The notes under the pieces were generated by a model. The model did no database searches. It was not told the origin of the DNA and saw only the letters and a list, made by a program, of their open reading frames with translations. From JAPLKB01 sp964532465 (lineage in GTDB: Bacteria > Desulfobacterota > Syntrophorhabdia > Syntrophorhabdales > Syntrophorhabdaceae), in assembly GCA_964532465.1 (NCBI GenBank), contig CAZHHX010000008.1:47773-111772 (forward strand): DNA of 64,000 bases. Reading direction: 5' to 3'. The translations under genes and the position numbers were made by a program. This document shows, in pieces, positions 34,318 to 44,080 of the stretch; position 1 is the stretch's first letter; each line of letters starts with the position of its first letter.

Positions 34318-34617
34318 TTATTTCATTCTCATACCCATATCAAAAAGGGTCCCTACAAGAAACTTTTCCAAAAAAATAACAATCAGCATAAGAATAAAGG
34401 GCGCCACATCGACCATGCCTATCCTTGTGGGGATGATTTTGGAGATTCTGTACGTCAAAGGGTCTACAAGCATACAGATAGTTTTAACAATAGGGTTAAA
34501 GGGATCAGGTCTTACCCATGAAAGAATGGAACGTGCAAAAATTACCCAGAAATACAGATCAAGCAAAAGTTTTAATACATAAGCAGCACCTGAAAACAGA
34601 TTACCGAAAACAAACAT
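34318..34617 (-). CDS. YggT family membrane protein
   Basis: A 99-residue protein with two YggT-type hydrophobic segments and the conserved FARSILSWVRPDPFNPIVKT and DPLTYRISKIIPTRIGMVDV AP motifs. The family is linked to cell division or osmotic responses, without a defined activity. Lies 19 bases after mtaB. Confidence 0.9.
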   Translation of the reverse strand: MFVFGNLFSGAAYVLKLLLDLYFWVIFARSILSWVRPDPFNPIVKTICMLVDPLTYRISKIIPTRIGMVDVAPFILMLIVIFLEKFLVGTLFDMGMRMK

Positions 34618-34636
34618 AACACCCTCCGTAAATTGC

Positions 34637-35905
34637 CTACTTTTTTATCTCTCCAAACAGCAGGCCTTCCTCAATTCCTTTAATTTTAACTATTAACAGC
34701 TTATTTTCAAGGTTTTTCTCATAGGGGATATATACCGGCATATAGTTATCGGTATAACCCCTCATGTATAACCCTTTATAGAGTTTGCCTTCCGGGATGA
34801 TTACCTGCTCTGTATTGACAAACTGTTTATAAAAGACCAGTCTTTTTTCAGCATCAAGCGCCTTGAGGCTTCGCACTCTCTGCTTTTTTACAGATTCGGG
34901 AATACCTCCTGCCATAGAAAAAGACGCTGTCCCTTTCCTCGCAGCATAGGGAAAAACATGAAGATAGTATATGGGCGCGGATTCAAGAAATCGGTACGTT
35001 TCTTCAAATAATCCTTCATCCTCTCCGGGAAAACCCACTATTACGTCCATACCGATGCCGATACCTTTTATCTTATTATGAATTTTTTCAATGATACCAT
35101 TTATATATGCACGGTTATAGCGACGCCCCATCTTTTCAAGTATTGTACCAGACCCGCTCTGGAGTGGGATATGGAGACTTTTTGTAATCTTTTGAGAATC
35201 GGCGGTAATTTTAATAAATTCTTCATCAATGTACAGGGGATCGATGGAACTTATCCGGATGCGTTCCGGCGTCACACTTTCTTCAAGGAGTGTCAGCAAA
35301 TCCTTTAGCCCCGCTTTTGAAGTATTATCCCTATAAGAAGCTATCTCTATGCCGGTTAAGACAACCTCTTTTATCCCTTTTTCCTTCAATGCGCCAAGGG
35401 TTTCTATAATCTCCTTTACAGGCCTGCTTCTCGGTTTCCCCCTTGCAAAGGGTACCACACAATAACTGCAAAATTTGTCACAGCCGTCCTGAATCTTCAG
35501 AAAAAACCTGGTCTTACCGGCGGGCAATATGTCAACGGCGCATTTTTCCAGAGTAAGCAGCGCCCTTTCCGACACAAATATACCTTTCTTGTCAATAAAA
35601 TCAGTGATACGGAACTTCTCGGCCTGACCCAGGATAAGGTCGGCTCCGAAAGAGCGCTCAGGGTAGACCTGTCCGTGACAACCGGCAATTACAATCTTCG
35701 CCTTTTCATTTTCCCTGCGGCTCTGGTTGATAAATCTCCTGATATCCCTTTCCGCTCCCTCCGTTAATGTGCAGGCATCAATGATAATAATATCTGCCTG
35801 GGTCATGGGAGATGGGACTAAACCCGCGCTTTCCAGGTTGCTGGAAATTACGTAAGAATCCCATTGGTTTGCCTTACAGCCGGTGGTATGGATGAAATAT
35901 TTCAT
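34637..35905 (-). CDS. mtaB: tRNA t6A37 methylthiotransferase MtaB
   Basis: A 422-residue radical SAM methylthiotransferase. The N-terminal UPF0004 domain has TTGCKANQWDSYVI and two further cluster Cys (DACTLTEGAERDIRR, VIAGCHGQVYPE). The radical SAM motif is CDKFCSYCVVPFARGKPRSR; a TRAM-like end carries GYTDNYMPVYIP. It converts t6A37 to ms2t6A37 in tRNAs reading ANN codons. Normal MtaB length and start TTGCKxNQ distinguish it from MiaB and RimO. Confidence 0.9.
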   Translation of the reverse strand: MKYFIHTTGCKANQWDSYVISSNLESAGLVPSPMTQADIIIIDACTLTEGAERDIRRFINQSRRENEKAKIVIAGCHGQVYPERSFGADLILGQAEKFRITDFIDKKGIFVSERALLTLEKCAVDILPAGKTRFFLKIQDGCDKFCSYCVVPFARGKPRSRPVKEIIETLGALKEKGIKEVVLTGIEIASYRDNTSKAGLKDLLTLLEESVTPERIRISSIDPLYIDEEFIKITADSQKITKSLHIPLQSGSGTILEKMGRRYNRAYINGIIEKIHNKIKGIGIGMDVIVGFPGEDEGLFEETYRFLESAPIYYLHVFPYAARKGTASFSMAGGIPESVKKQRVRSLKALDAEKRLVFYKQFVNTEQVIIPEGKLYKGLYMRGYTDNYMPVYIPYEKNLENKLLIVKIKGIEEGLLFGEIKK

Positions 35906-36055
35906 ATATGCTGGTTATCCTCTTTAATATGGCATGGTTGTACCTTATTTTTCCAGGTGTTTCTTTTTGGACAGTGAGCGGCACGATTGAAATAGAGATG
36001 GTCAAGTTCTTTTAGGCAATCCCCAACAGTTTTTTAAGTGGTTCGCCGCTCTGCA

Positions 36056-36330
36056 TCATACTGCCTCTTTTGCTTTCGGCAGCGTGCTCCAGTAAACATC
36101 ATCCGGGGTCCTTTCGTCAAGTCCCTGATGTGGCCGCCATATATTATAACGATAAAAAGCTTCTTCAGCTCTTTTTTTTGCATGGGTGATAGATTCATAT
36201 GCCTTTAAATATACCTCCTGGTATTTATCAGTTTTCCGGAGACGTTCAATAAATACGTTGTCCATCCATACTTGATCCTGATGCCATGGTTATGAGTATA
36301 TTGGTAAATGATTGTGCTGCCACAGGCCGA
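36056..36330 (-). pseudogene. IS3-family transposase remnant
   Basis: The last 69 codons (MDNVFIERLRKTDKYQEVYL, then EEAFYRYNIWRPHQGLDERTP) match the C-terminal end of an IS3-type OrfB integrase. Upstream, to about 36330, pieces of the preceding DDE region (HGIRIKYG, SFTNIL) occur in other frames, so at least one frameshift and loss of the N-terminal part are evident. The flanks 35906-36055 and 36331-36443 hold no gene. Confidence 0.65.
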
Positions 36331-36449
36331 CGATCTATCCAAACTGACTACGGACTTGAAATGATAAATATTTAATTTAATAATTCAATATGATACTATC
36401 TGTCTGCTATACCACTATAAGTAATACTTGAAAAAGGACCAATTTGCAT

Positions 36450-38408
36450 ATGAAAAAAACGCTCATTCCAACCATAATCGGGATTGTTGTTACTCTAATA
36501 TTCTCCGCATTTGCTGTTTTTAAGTTTGTTCCCCTTGAGCGCCTTGAGCTTCTTGTCTATGATGTAAGGTATCACCTTCATGGGAAGCGCGCGCCGCTGA
36601 AAGAGGTTGTTGTTGTGGGCATTGACGACAAAAGCCTTGAAAAGATAGGGAGATGGCCCTGGGACAGAAGCAGAATAGCGTCTATAATAGATTCCTTAAA
36701 TGATATGGGGGCAAAGGCCATTGTGATGGATATTATTTTCAGCGAACCCTGGAAAGATGATGCTGTACTCGCAGGTTCCATAAAGAAAGCCGGCAATGTT
36801 ATTCTTCCCATTGTTTTTGATTTCAAGGCTGAAAAGTCCAAGATAGCTGAGGATGTTCTTTATGACAGCTCTTTTCCTATGGTGCGCAACTCAGCTAATT
36901 TTAAGATATTTCCTCCTATAAGCGCCAATAAAGTTCTTATGCCGCTCAATCAATTTTCAACAGTTGCAAAGACTCTCGGTCATATTAATATGATTCCGGA
37001 TAAGGATGGGGTGCTCAGGTGGGAAATCATGGCCATAGAGCTTGACGGAGAGGTTTTCCCGAGTATAACCCTCCAGGCGGCAAGGATCGCTAAAGACTTG
37101 CCCATGGAAGCTATGATGCTGAAGGCGACCGATGGAATTCAACTGGGGGATAGTTTTGTCCCTACGGATTTCTGGGGCAGGATGCTTATACGCTACTATG
37201 GGCCGGAGGGGACAACACCCCAAATATCTGCCCTTGATATTCTTCAAAACAAAGTGAATCCAGCTAAGATTAAAGGCAAGATCGTTCTTGTCGGGGCTAC
37301 TGCTGTTGGGATATATGATTTGAGGGTAACGCCCACAGGAATCATGCCCGGTGTGGAGAAACATGCCAATGTCATAACATCCATATTACGTAAAGATTTT
37401 ATTTTCAGAATCACAAATCTCACAAATGTTTTGATTATTCTTTTTTCCGGCATAATTTTTTCGATTTTGATTGTAAAACTGAAAGCGTTATTCGGTGCCT
37501 TGCTCTCTTTTGTTTTTATCGGAGCGCTTTATTTGATTACCAATTATTTCTTTTTTGAGAAAAATTTATGGATTGACTTAAGCTATACAGGAAGCAGCCT
37601 GGTAAGCACATATTTTGCTATTACAGCTTACCGGTACGCAACAGAGGAGCGGTACGCAAAAAGGATACGGGGCATGTTCTCAAGCTATGTGACAGAAAGA
37701 GTTGTTAATGAGCTTATAAAGAATCCAAGCCTTGCGAAACTTGGCGGCGAAAGAAGGGAGATTACCGTCATGTTTTCAGACGTGCGGGGTTTTACGACAT
37801 TTTCAGAGAAACATTCGCCGGAGCAGGTTGTCCATATTCTCAATGAATATCTTGGAGAGATGACGGATATAATATTCCAGTGGGAGGGCACCCTTGACAA
37901 GTTTGTAGGGGATGAGATTGTCGCCTTCTGGGGCGCTCCCTTGCCCCAGGAAAACCATGCGGAACTTGCAGTCAAGTGCACGCTTCATATGACAAAAAGG
38001 TTGAATGAGCTTCACGCGAAATGGGAGGCAGAGGGGAGGGAGTCTCTTTACGCAGGTTTCGGCATCAATACCGGTGAGGTTATTGTAGGCAATATCGGCG
38101 CTGAAGGGAAAAAGATGGATTATACGGTTATCGGCGACAATGTGAACCTTGGCGCAAGAGTAGAGGGGCTTACAAGGAAATATAATTCTGACATGATTAT
38201 CACTGAAGCCACTTTGGACAAGATAAGAAGCCTGATCGCCGAAGATAAATCATGGAAAATAAAGGTTGAAGGGCTTGACAGGGTGGCGGTAAAGGGCAAA
38301 GCTGAGCCCGTTGCAATCTATGCCGTATCTGAGTTGAAGGAAGGGGAAGAATGTACGATTGTAGAATGTTCTGTAGAGAAAGAAGTGGTAAAGTTCAATG
38401 AGAAATAG
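36450..38408 (+). CDS. CHASE2-domain adenylate cyclase
   Basis: A ~652-residue membrane enzyme: one N-terminal helix, a periplasmic CHASE2 sensor domain (~25-320, starting LELLVYDVRYHLHG), three more helices (~325-400), then a class III cyclase domain. The cyclase has FSDVRGFTTF with the first metal Asp, DKFVGDEIVAFWGAP with the second Asp and a purine-selecting Lys, and TVIGDNVNLGARVEG with the Asn/Arg pair, consistent with ATP as substrate. It is convergent with the FecR/OmpH operon. Start: ATG at 36450 or an in-frame TTG at 36444 closer to AAAAAGGA. Confidence 0.9.
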   Translation: MKKTLIPTIIGIVVTLIFSAFAVFKFVPLERLELLVYDVRYHLHGKRAPLKEVVVVGIDDKSLEKIGRWPWDRSRIASIIDSLNDMGAKAIVMDIIFSEPWKDDAVLAGSIKKAGNVILPIVFDFKAEKSKIAEDVLYDSSFPMVRNSANFKIFPPISANKVLMPLNQFSTVAKTLGHINMIPDKDGVLRWEIMAIELDGEVFPSITLQAARIAKDLPMEAMMLKATDGIQLGDSFVPTDFWGRMLIRYYGPEGTTPQISALDILQNKVNPAKIKGKIVLVGATAVGIYDLRVTPTGIMPGVEKHANVITSILRKDFIFRITNLTNVLIILFSGIIFSILIVKLKALFGALLSFVFIGALYLITNYFFFEKNLWIDLSYTGSSLVSTYFAITAYRYATEERYAKRIRGMFSSYVTERVVNELIKNPSLAKLGGERREITVMFSDVRGFTTFSEKHSPEQVVHILNEYLGEMTDIIFQWEGTLDKFVGDEIVAFWGAPLPQENHAELAVKCTLHMTKRLNELHAKWEAEGRESLYAGFGINTGEVIVGNIGAEGKKMDYTVIGDNVNLGARVEGLTRKYNSDMIITEATLDKIRSLIAEDKSWKIKVEGLDRVAVKGKAEPVAIYAVSELKEGEECTIVECSVEKEVVKFNEK

Positions 38409-38442
38409 AAGTAAGCCCTGTCATGCAGGCAGGGCTTACTTC
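38408..38442. terminator. Bidirectional terminator
   Basis: GAAGTAAGCCCTG and CAGGGCTTACTTC form a perfect 13-base stem around a 9-base loop, just after the cyclase stop and facing the end of the OmpH gene; a short A/T tail follows on both sides. Confidence 0.75.
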
Positions 38443-38452
38443 ATTATTTACG

Positions 38453-38974
38453 TCACTTCAGTTGTTCAAGTATTTTACCAGTAATATCAACTGTGTTTTT
38501 GAAGTGGACTATTCCGGCAGCGGTTTTTTCAAATATGATGGTATAATTCTCCTGTTCGTTTATCTTTCTGATAATTGCATCTATTTGCGAAAAGGTCTTT
38601 TGCGCTAAGTCCCTGTCCATCTTCATGGCCTCAGCGTCAAAATCCTCTTTCATCCTTCTTGCTTCCTTAATCTCACCGGCAAGTTTTTCTTCAATGGACT
38701 TCCTGTCCCCCGGCAGAAAACTGTTGCCGTCCTTTTTGATCTTTTCTTCAATAGCTTTTATAAATGCTTCTTTGTCCAGCAAAGGTTTTCTCTTCGATTC
38801 AATTATTTTCAGGAAATCCTGGCGGTAATTGCCGACAGTCTTTGATTCCTTCATGACCCTCTGGATATCGAAGACCCCGAGCTTAAGTTCCTGGGCCGAA
38901 ACTGAGAAAAAACCTGATACAACAACGCAGATTGTAAAAAAGCAGGCAGCGAGTATTTTATTTGTCATATGCAT
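38453..38974 (-). CDS. OmpH/Skp family periplasmic chaperone
   Basis: A 173-residue protein with a signal peptide (residues ~1-27, VVSGFFSVSAQ) and the OmpH/Skp plan: LKLGVFDIQRVMKESKTVGN, a long charged coiled-coil middle and NYTIIFEKTAAGIVHFKNTV. Skp-type proteins carry unfolded outer-membrane barrels, which fits the neighbouring beta-barrel gene. Last gene of the FecR operon, 6 bases after the FecR-domain gene. Confidence 0.85.
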   Translation of the reverse strand: MHMTNKILAACFFTICVVVSGFFSVSAQELKLGVFDIQRVMKESKTVGNYRQDFLKIIESKRKPLLDKEAFIKAIEEKIKKDGNSFLPGDRKSIEEKLAGEIKEARRMKEDFDAEAMKMDRDLAQKTFSQIDAIIRKINEQENYTIIFEKTAAGIVHFKNTVDITGKILEQLK

Positions 38975-38979
38975 GTCCC

Positions 38980-41685
38980 CTATCTTGCTGTTCCTGCCGC
39001 AGTGCCGGAAAAACTTCCCGTTGTTGATGTAGCCGGCACTATTGACCCCGATCCCGCGCCTTTAAATGTTACAGCGCCACTGTAGGAGCCTCCGCTCAGG
39101 TTTCCCGTTCCATTTGCAATATGGGATACCCAAACATTTGCGCTGGTGTCCCATCGCGCGACATTAAATTGCGCGGAAAGACCGCTGCCGCTTATATTTA
39201 CGATATTTGCGGAAGATGAAGTTGAGGGAGTGCCCGTGTAAGCGCCGACTACGCTTCCTGTTGCCCATACCTTCGGAGCGCTGCCTGCAGTTGTTGAAAA
39301 GAATTTAACGTCGTTCATGTTAACAGTCAGGTTGTTTCCTGAACCGCCCAGACTTGCGCTGCCAACCTGAATACAAGGTACATTGAGCACTTGCAGACTT
39401 GCCCTGCCGGCATCTGTTGCAGCCATCTCAAGATATTTGTTTGTACTCATAAACATGCCTGCCAGAACGGATTGGGCAGTTAAGGCGGAGGGGTTGAAAG
39501 AACCGACAATATCACCGAAATACAGCCAATTTCTGCCGTCGCCGTTAGGATTCCTGCCTGCGCCGTATCCGCTTACCGTGCCTTCCAGTTTTCTATCAGA
39601 CCACTTTGTTCCCACGATTTCCAATCTGTCTATTTTATAATTACTGTCCATTCTTAGTGTTGCAACCCAGTCATTGCCTGTTGTGCCGGTAAATTGAAAA
39701 CCTGCTTGAGTGTCCCATACGCCCCAGTTCTGGCCTGATATCTGTCGATAATATATGTTGTCTCTTATTGCGGTATTTGTTATTGTTCCGCCTGCAGTGA
39801 ATGTGCCGTCACCGGTAATGGAAGTGCTCGAAGTATAAGAAGTGCTTATGCTTGAATAAAGATCGGCAGGCAAAACACCTATATTGGTCGCTATTTGCGC
39901 GCTGTATATATTTCCGCTTAAGGCGAAGGTATCGCTATTTGCGTTTACGCTGCCTGTAAGTGTTCCTTTTATTAAACCCGCGGCGCTGCCTGAAGGGTTA
40001 ATGTAAAGGAGGGCGATCTTGCTTATTATATCTTTGCTCAGCTCGGATGCGCCGAATATTCCGTAATATGCTCCGCCATTATCGGTAGTTTTGTTGCTGT
40101 TGGCATTATTCTGGCTGTATATTACAGAGTTGACAATTCTGGGATAGTCTACTGAGCCGCCGTATCCTGTCCCTGTAACATTTACAGGAACCGGAGTTCC
40201 CTGTGTCCATAATTGACCTGAACCTGACATAGTTGCTGTTATCGAACCGCTGGTTTGCCATGACGAAGCGGTAGTGGTAGGATTATCCGATCCAATGGAA
40301 TTCATTGTATACAGGCTGGCGCTGTTGCTGTTGCTTGCCTGTAAGTACAGCAGATTCCACCAGCGTCCCGTTCCTGTTGTGGGAATAGTGTAAGTTGTTA
40401 TGGTATTGCCGTTGGCATCTCTCACTACAACAACAGCTCCGGAAGCTGTTAAGGAAGATTCGTTTGAAAAGTTATATATGGAATAGTACGTATTCCCGTT
40501 GGTAAACTGGTTTATGGTAGTTATCTCGAGGCCGTTCCCTGATACGGAATCATTATCCAGTTTTACATATGGATAAGCAGAGAGAGTCCCCTTATTTCCG
40601 TAATATACTTCATAATAGGAATTGTAGGGAATCCATGTGTGCGCGTCCAGATCCCTCGGGGTTGTACCCCATGTAAGCTTAAGAGAGATTGGTGAATTGA
40701 CCGTACCGAACAATGTGGAGCTATATGAAGGACTTGAATAATAATGCAATGATGTAGATATGTCACTTTTAAAATTTGTATTTACGGGTTTTTGAGATGG
40801 TTCAGGTGGCGGTGGCGGTGGCGGTGGCGGTGGCGGTGGCGGCGCAGGAGGAGTTACGCTAGTGGTCGGAACAGAAGTAATTGGCGCTGTGGCTACATTA
40901 AATGTGCCTGATGTTGCACCTGTTCCGGAGGTTGATGTTGTGGTTGTACCCGTTCCTGTGCCCGTTCCTGTGCCCGATGTTGTGCCTCCTGAGCCCTGCT
41001 GGCCCTGATCTCCCCCGTCTTTCGGCTTGTCAATCGTTGTTACCGCGTTAACCTGTATGGCTATTTCATTAGATGTTGCCGGCCTTGGCGGGGTCGGGGA
41101 ACCGGTTTGAGTGGTAACAAATGATATGGTGCCGCCAGCAATGCTTACTATTCTTTTCTGGGGGTCGTTAGGGTTAAACTGGTATCCTTTGCCGGAAGTA
41201 AAAAGTGTGCCTGTAACACCTCGCTCGAAAGAAACAATCATATTGGAGCCCCTTATGCCTGCCACGGCATTGGGGGTGTGAACTTCGAACTTATTGCCCT
41301 CTGCAAAGGAAGAAACTTTTTTGATAAAGTCATCGCTGGAGGTGGCCTGAACCCTCCCGCGGTGGAGTTTGACAACACTGCTGCTTTTGTCCCCTTCAAA
41401 CATGGACTCTTTTATCTCGGCCCTGGTGCGGGAGGCAATCTTTAGAATATTGCCGTTGATGAAAGTAATTTCTACCCTGCCGTCGCTTTTTGCTCGATAA
41501 ATATCACCCGTGTCCACAGGGTCTCCTGCTTTTACCGGTGAGACTGCATCCTTGCCGGATTTTAATACATCAACCCTGCCTTCAAGGAGGCTTATTTTAC
41601 CCGCAAGGGCGGCAAGAGACAGATTTGCAAAGAATAAGAAAGCCAGGGAAACAATCGCAAGGGATACGATAAGATGTCTTTTCAT
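38980..41685 (-). CDS. Large FecR-domain envelope protein
   Basis: A 901-residue exported protein. Signal peptide (1-~27); a FecR domain at ~30-165 (LLEGRVDVLKSGKDAVSPVK, GDIYRAKSDGRVEITFINGN, NAVAGIRGSNMIV); a Thr/Gly/Ser-rich linker with repeats of GTGTGTG at ~230-260; a run of about 15 prolines near 282-296; then ~600 residues of Ser/Thr/Asn/Gly-rich beta sequence without a known family. No ECF sigma or TonB receptor is adjacent, so this is not a classical FecR; it may display a surface or periplasmic scaffold. Lies 10 bases after the TPR barrel gene. Confidence 0.8.
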   Translation of the reverse strand: MKRHLIVSLAIVSLAFLFFANLSLAALAGKISLLEGRVDVLKSGKDAVSPVKAGDPVDTGDIYRAKSDGRVEITFINGNILKIASRTRAEIKESMFEGDKSSSVVKLHRGRVQATSSDDFIKKVSSFAEGNKFEVHTPNAVAGIRGSNMIVSFERGVTGTLFTSGKGYQFNPNDPQKRIVSIAGGTISFVTTQTGSPTPPRPATSNEIAIQVNAVTTIDKPKDGGDQGQQGSGGTTSGTGTGTGTGTTTTSTSGTGATSGTFNVATAPITSVPTTSVTPPAPPPPPPPPPPPPPEPSQKPVNTNFKSDISTSLHYYSSPSYSSTLFGTVNSPISLKLTWGTTPRDLDAHTWIPYNSYYEVYYGNKGTLSAYPYVKLDNDSVSGNGLEITTINQFTNGNTYYSIYNFSNESSLTASGAVVVVRDANGNTITTYTIPTTGTGRWWNLLYLQASNSNSASLYTMNSIGSDNPTTTASSWQTSGSITATMSGSGQLWTQGTPVPVNVTGTGYGGSVDYPRIVNSVIYSQNNANSNKTTDNGGAYYGIFGASELSKDIISKIALLYINPSGSAAGLIKGTLTGSVNANSDTFALSGNIYSAQIATNIGVLPADLYSSISTSYTSSTSITGDGTFTAGGTITNTAIRDNIYYRQISGQNWGVWDTQAGFQFTGTTGNDWVATLRMDSNYKIDRLEIVGTKWSDRKLEGTVSGYGAGRNPNGDGRNWLYFGDIVGSFNPSALTAQSVLAGMFMSTNKYLEMAATDAGRASLQVLNVPCIQVGSASLGGSGNNLTVNMNDVKFFSTTAGSAPKVWATGSVVGAYTGTPSTSSSANIVNISGSGLSAQFNVARWDTSANVWVSHIANGTGNLSGGSYSGAVTFKGAGSGSIVPATSTTGSFSGTAAGTAR
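40805..40840. repeat. Hexanucleotide tandem repeat (GGTGGC)x6
   Basis: Six perfect copies of GGTGGC encode the proline run of the FecR-domain protein on the minus strand. Slippage would change the run by two prolines at a time without breaking the frame. Confidence 0.85.
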
Positions 41686-41695
41686 AACAACCCCC

Positions 41696-43282
41696 TTAGA
41701 ATCTGTATTCTATGCCTATGGAGGCAACGGATCTGTCGTAGTCGTATGTGCTTATGTTGCAGTTGTCCCTGGTATAGGCAAACTGTGCGATAATATCCAT
41801 ATTCTTACGAAGCGTATAAATGAGACCGAGGGAATTAACAAACGTATCATCCCTTCTTCTCATGTTAAAGATTGTATTATCATGTTTGTATTTTGTGAAT
41901 GCCGCGTCTGATGAGTACTGTAATTTAAGATTCTTCTTCAGGGGATAGAGGAAGCTCAGGCTGAATCTGTCCTCATCGTAGGACCAGTTGTGTCCGTCAG
42001 TTCCCATAGCGGTATAGGTGTATTTAAGGGTAAAGAGCCCTGTTCCTTCCTTGAAAAGGTATGTCCATCCGAGAGAGCCGCTGTTGCTTTCGCCGTCTCT
42101 GTCTTCATTGGGATCCCTTACTGCTGTTGAATCAGTTGTGTTGTAGTATTTATTTCTCATGTACCCGTAAGTAAGTTCCAGGATATTTTTATCGTTAACC
42201 AGATATCTTGCTGTAGGGGTAAACCCTGTTGTGAGGAGATACCGGGTATCCTGCCACCAGGCAAGCTTATTAAGGAAATCGTCGCCCTTTTCCCTCTGGA
42301 GATTGATGTATCCGAAGATAAGCGGTAAGGTAAAGGCAACCTTGCTGAAACTGTATCCCGGAGTAATACTCAAAGACTGCTGGGCAAGGTTGTAGTCATC
42401 CCTTCTCATATACCGGTCCGCAGACAGCGAATACTGTACGGAGAGGTTATAGGGGGTTTTGAAAGAGAAAGGAGCAATATACAAGGCGCGGATATATGCA
42501 TTAAGCGCCGTATCTTCCTGACCGGAAACCATGGATGCGTTGTTCGGGTTGTCAAAGACGGTGCCTGATGCGGGCCGCGCGTTTACATTGGAGTCATATT
42601 TATAGCCGAAGCCTACGGTGAACCTGAAGGGCCGTTCTGCCTCGATCTTATCTGTTACCGCCCTGTCGTAGTCTCTGGCGTATGTAGCAAGGTCGGATGT
42701 GGGGTCAATGGTGATCAATGATTTAAAGCGTTTCTGAGAGTCCTTCAGCTTGCCTATTTTCATATAGGCGCTGGCGATCTGGAAATCGGCTGCCTGGGCA
42801 ACGGTATTGTCCAGCTCTTTTGCCTTTTCAAAGGCAGTGATGGCATCAGTGTTCTTGTTTTCTTTGAGAAGAAACAGCCCTTTTAAGAACTGAATGCGGG
42901 CCGGGGCGATCCCTTCTTTTTCACCCACCGCGATCCACTTATTTGCTTCCTCAATATTATTAATTTGATACAGCGAGTCGATGAGTTCTACAAGGGCTTC
43001 TTTAACAGGAGGGGTAAAGGTGACAGCATCCCGTAAATGGGGAACAGCCTCTTTGTAATTCTCCATGACTTTATAAGTAAGTCCGAGATAAAAGGCTGCC
43101 GTTGTTGAGGTGGGCTCAAGTTTGCGTGCCTCGGCAAGATTTTCAAGGGCTTCTTCATAATTTTCGTCTTTAAAATCTTTCAGACCTTTCTCAAAGGGGG
43201 ATTCGCTGTAAGTCAATCCCGCAAGACATAAAATAAAAAAACAAGACATAAAAACAATAAATTTTCTTTTCATAATCCCCAC
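41696..43282 (-). CDS. TPR protein with outer-membrane beta-barrel
   Basis: A 528-residue protein. Signal peptide (1-~26); TPR units at ~30-205 (PFEKGLKDFKDENYEEALEN, TTAAFYLGLTYKVMENYKEA, NTDAITAFEKAKEL); then a beta-barrel region (~215-528) rich in alternating aromatic strands and ending SIGIEYRF, with a terminal Phe typical of outer-membrane barrels. It likely anchors the TPR part in the periplasm. Lies between the PDE-like gene (33 bases upstream) and the FecR-domain gene. Confidence 0.8.
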   Translation of the reverse strand: MGIMKRKFIVFMSCFFILCLAGLTYSESPFEKGLKDFKDENYEEALENLAEARKLEPTSTTAAFYLGLTYKVMENYKEAVPHLRDAVTFTPPVKEALVELIDSLYQINNIEEANKWIAVGEKEGIAPARIQFLKGLFLLKENKNTDAITAFEKAKELDNTVAQAADFQIASAYMKIGKLKDSQKRFKSLITIDPTSDLATYARDYDRAVTDKIEAERPFRFTVGFGYKYDSNVNARPASGTVFDNPNNASMVSGQEDTALNAYIRALYIAPFSFKTPYNLSVQYSLSADRYMRRDDYNLAQQSLSITPGYSFSKVAFTLPLIFGYINLQREKGDDFLNKLAWWQDTRYLLTTGFTPTARYLVNDKNILELTYGYMRNKYYNTTDSTAVRDPNEDRDGESNSGSLGWTYLFKEGTGLFTLKYTYTAMGTDGHNWSYDEDRFSLSFLYPLKKNLKLQYSSDAAFTKYKHDNTIFNMRRRDDTFVNSLGLIYTLRKNMDIIAQFAYTRDNCNISTYDYDRSVASIGIEYRF

Positions 43283-43315
43283 CTTAAGTGTTTGATTTAT
43301 AATATATTATTTAAA

Positions 43316-44080
43316 CTAAACCTCTATTGTAATCCCCTGTTCAAGGGGCTTAATGTTCTTTCTGCCTGACATTTCCAATTCATTGAAAATCTCATTCAGG
43401 AATATCGGCTTTATATGGCTTACATAAACCGGCATATTGCCGAGGCCGAATCTGTCAAGATATTCAATAAGTATGGACAGCGTCATATGTCCGGAAATCT
43501 TTGCCATGTCATCTAAGCGGTTTGGGAATGAGACATCGGCAATAATAAATTCTATGCCTTTCTCTTCTCTTGCTGCTTCCCAGAATCTTTTTGTAGGTCC
43601 TGTGTCGGAAGTAAACATAAAACCTCTTCCGCCTTCCTTTATAACATATCCCACCGTATAAACCGTATGTGTCATGAGAACAGGTTTTATAGTGATATTA
43701 TCTATGAATGTTTCCTCTTCCAGCGGTATTTCCTGCAGGTTTATGAAGGCATTTTTTACTGAAGGTATTATTGTGAAATCAGGCCATATGAGATTGTTAA
43801 AAAGATTTTTAGACATTATATCAAGTATGTTTTTCACGCTGAGCAGTCTCAACCCTTCCATATTCAGCATGGCAAGCTCATCGGCAAAAGGGAAAATGCC
43901 TTTAACATGATCAATGTGCGTATGAGTGATAATTATGTTTTTTATTTTACTTAACCTGCTATCGTCGAGCACTTCCGTGGTTGTGCCTGCGTCAACCAGA
44001 AGAGCGTCATTGATAAGGAATGAAGTCGCCCTGTAATTGCCGGTAACATTGCCATAACATCCGAGTATTTCTATTTTCAT
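43316..44080 (-). CDS. MBL-fold protein resembling class II cyclic-nucleotide phosphodiesterase
   Basis: A 254-residue metallo-beta-lactamase-fold protein. Metal ligands: THTHIDHVKGIFPFADEL, the later VLMTHTVYTVGYVI, TSDTGPTKRFWEAA, and SGHMTL and SHIKP near the end. The combination of THxHxDH, DTGPT, VSFPN and GHMT matches class II 3',5'-cyclic-nucleotide phosphodiesterases (yeast PDE1/Vibrio CpdP type) more than generic lactamases. As the first gene of the operon convergent with an adenylate cyclase, it could remove the cAMP made next door. Ribosome-binding site weak. Confidence 0.75.
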   Translation of the reverse strand: MKIEILGCYGNVTGNYRATSFLINDALLVDAGTTTEVLDDSRLSKIKNIIITHTHIDHVKGIFPFADELAMLNMEGLRLLSVKNILDIMSKNLFNNLIWPDFTIIPSVKNAFINLQEIPLEEETFIDNITIKPVLMTHTVYTVGYVIKEGGRGFMFTSDTGPTKRFWEAAREEKGIEFIIADVSFPNRLDDMAKISGHMTLSILIEYLDRFGLGNMPVYVSHIKPIFLNEIFNELEMSGRKNIKPLEQGITIEV

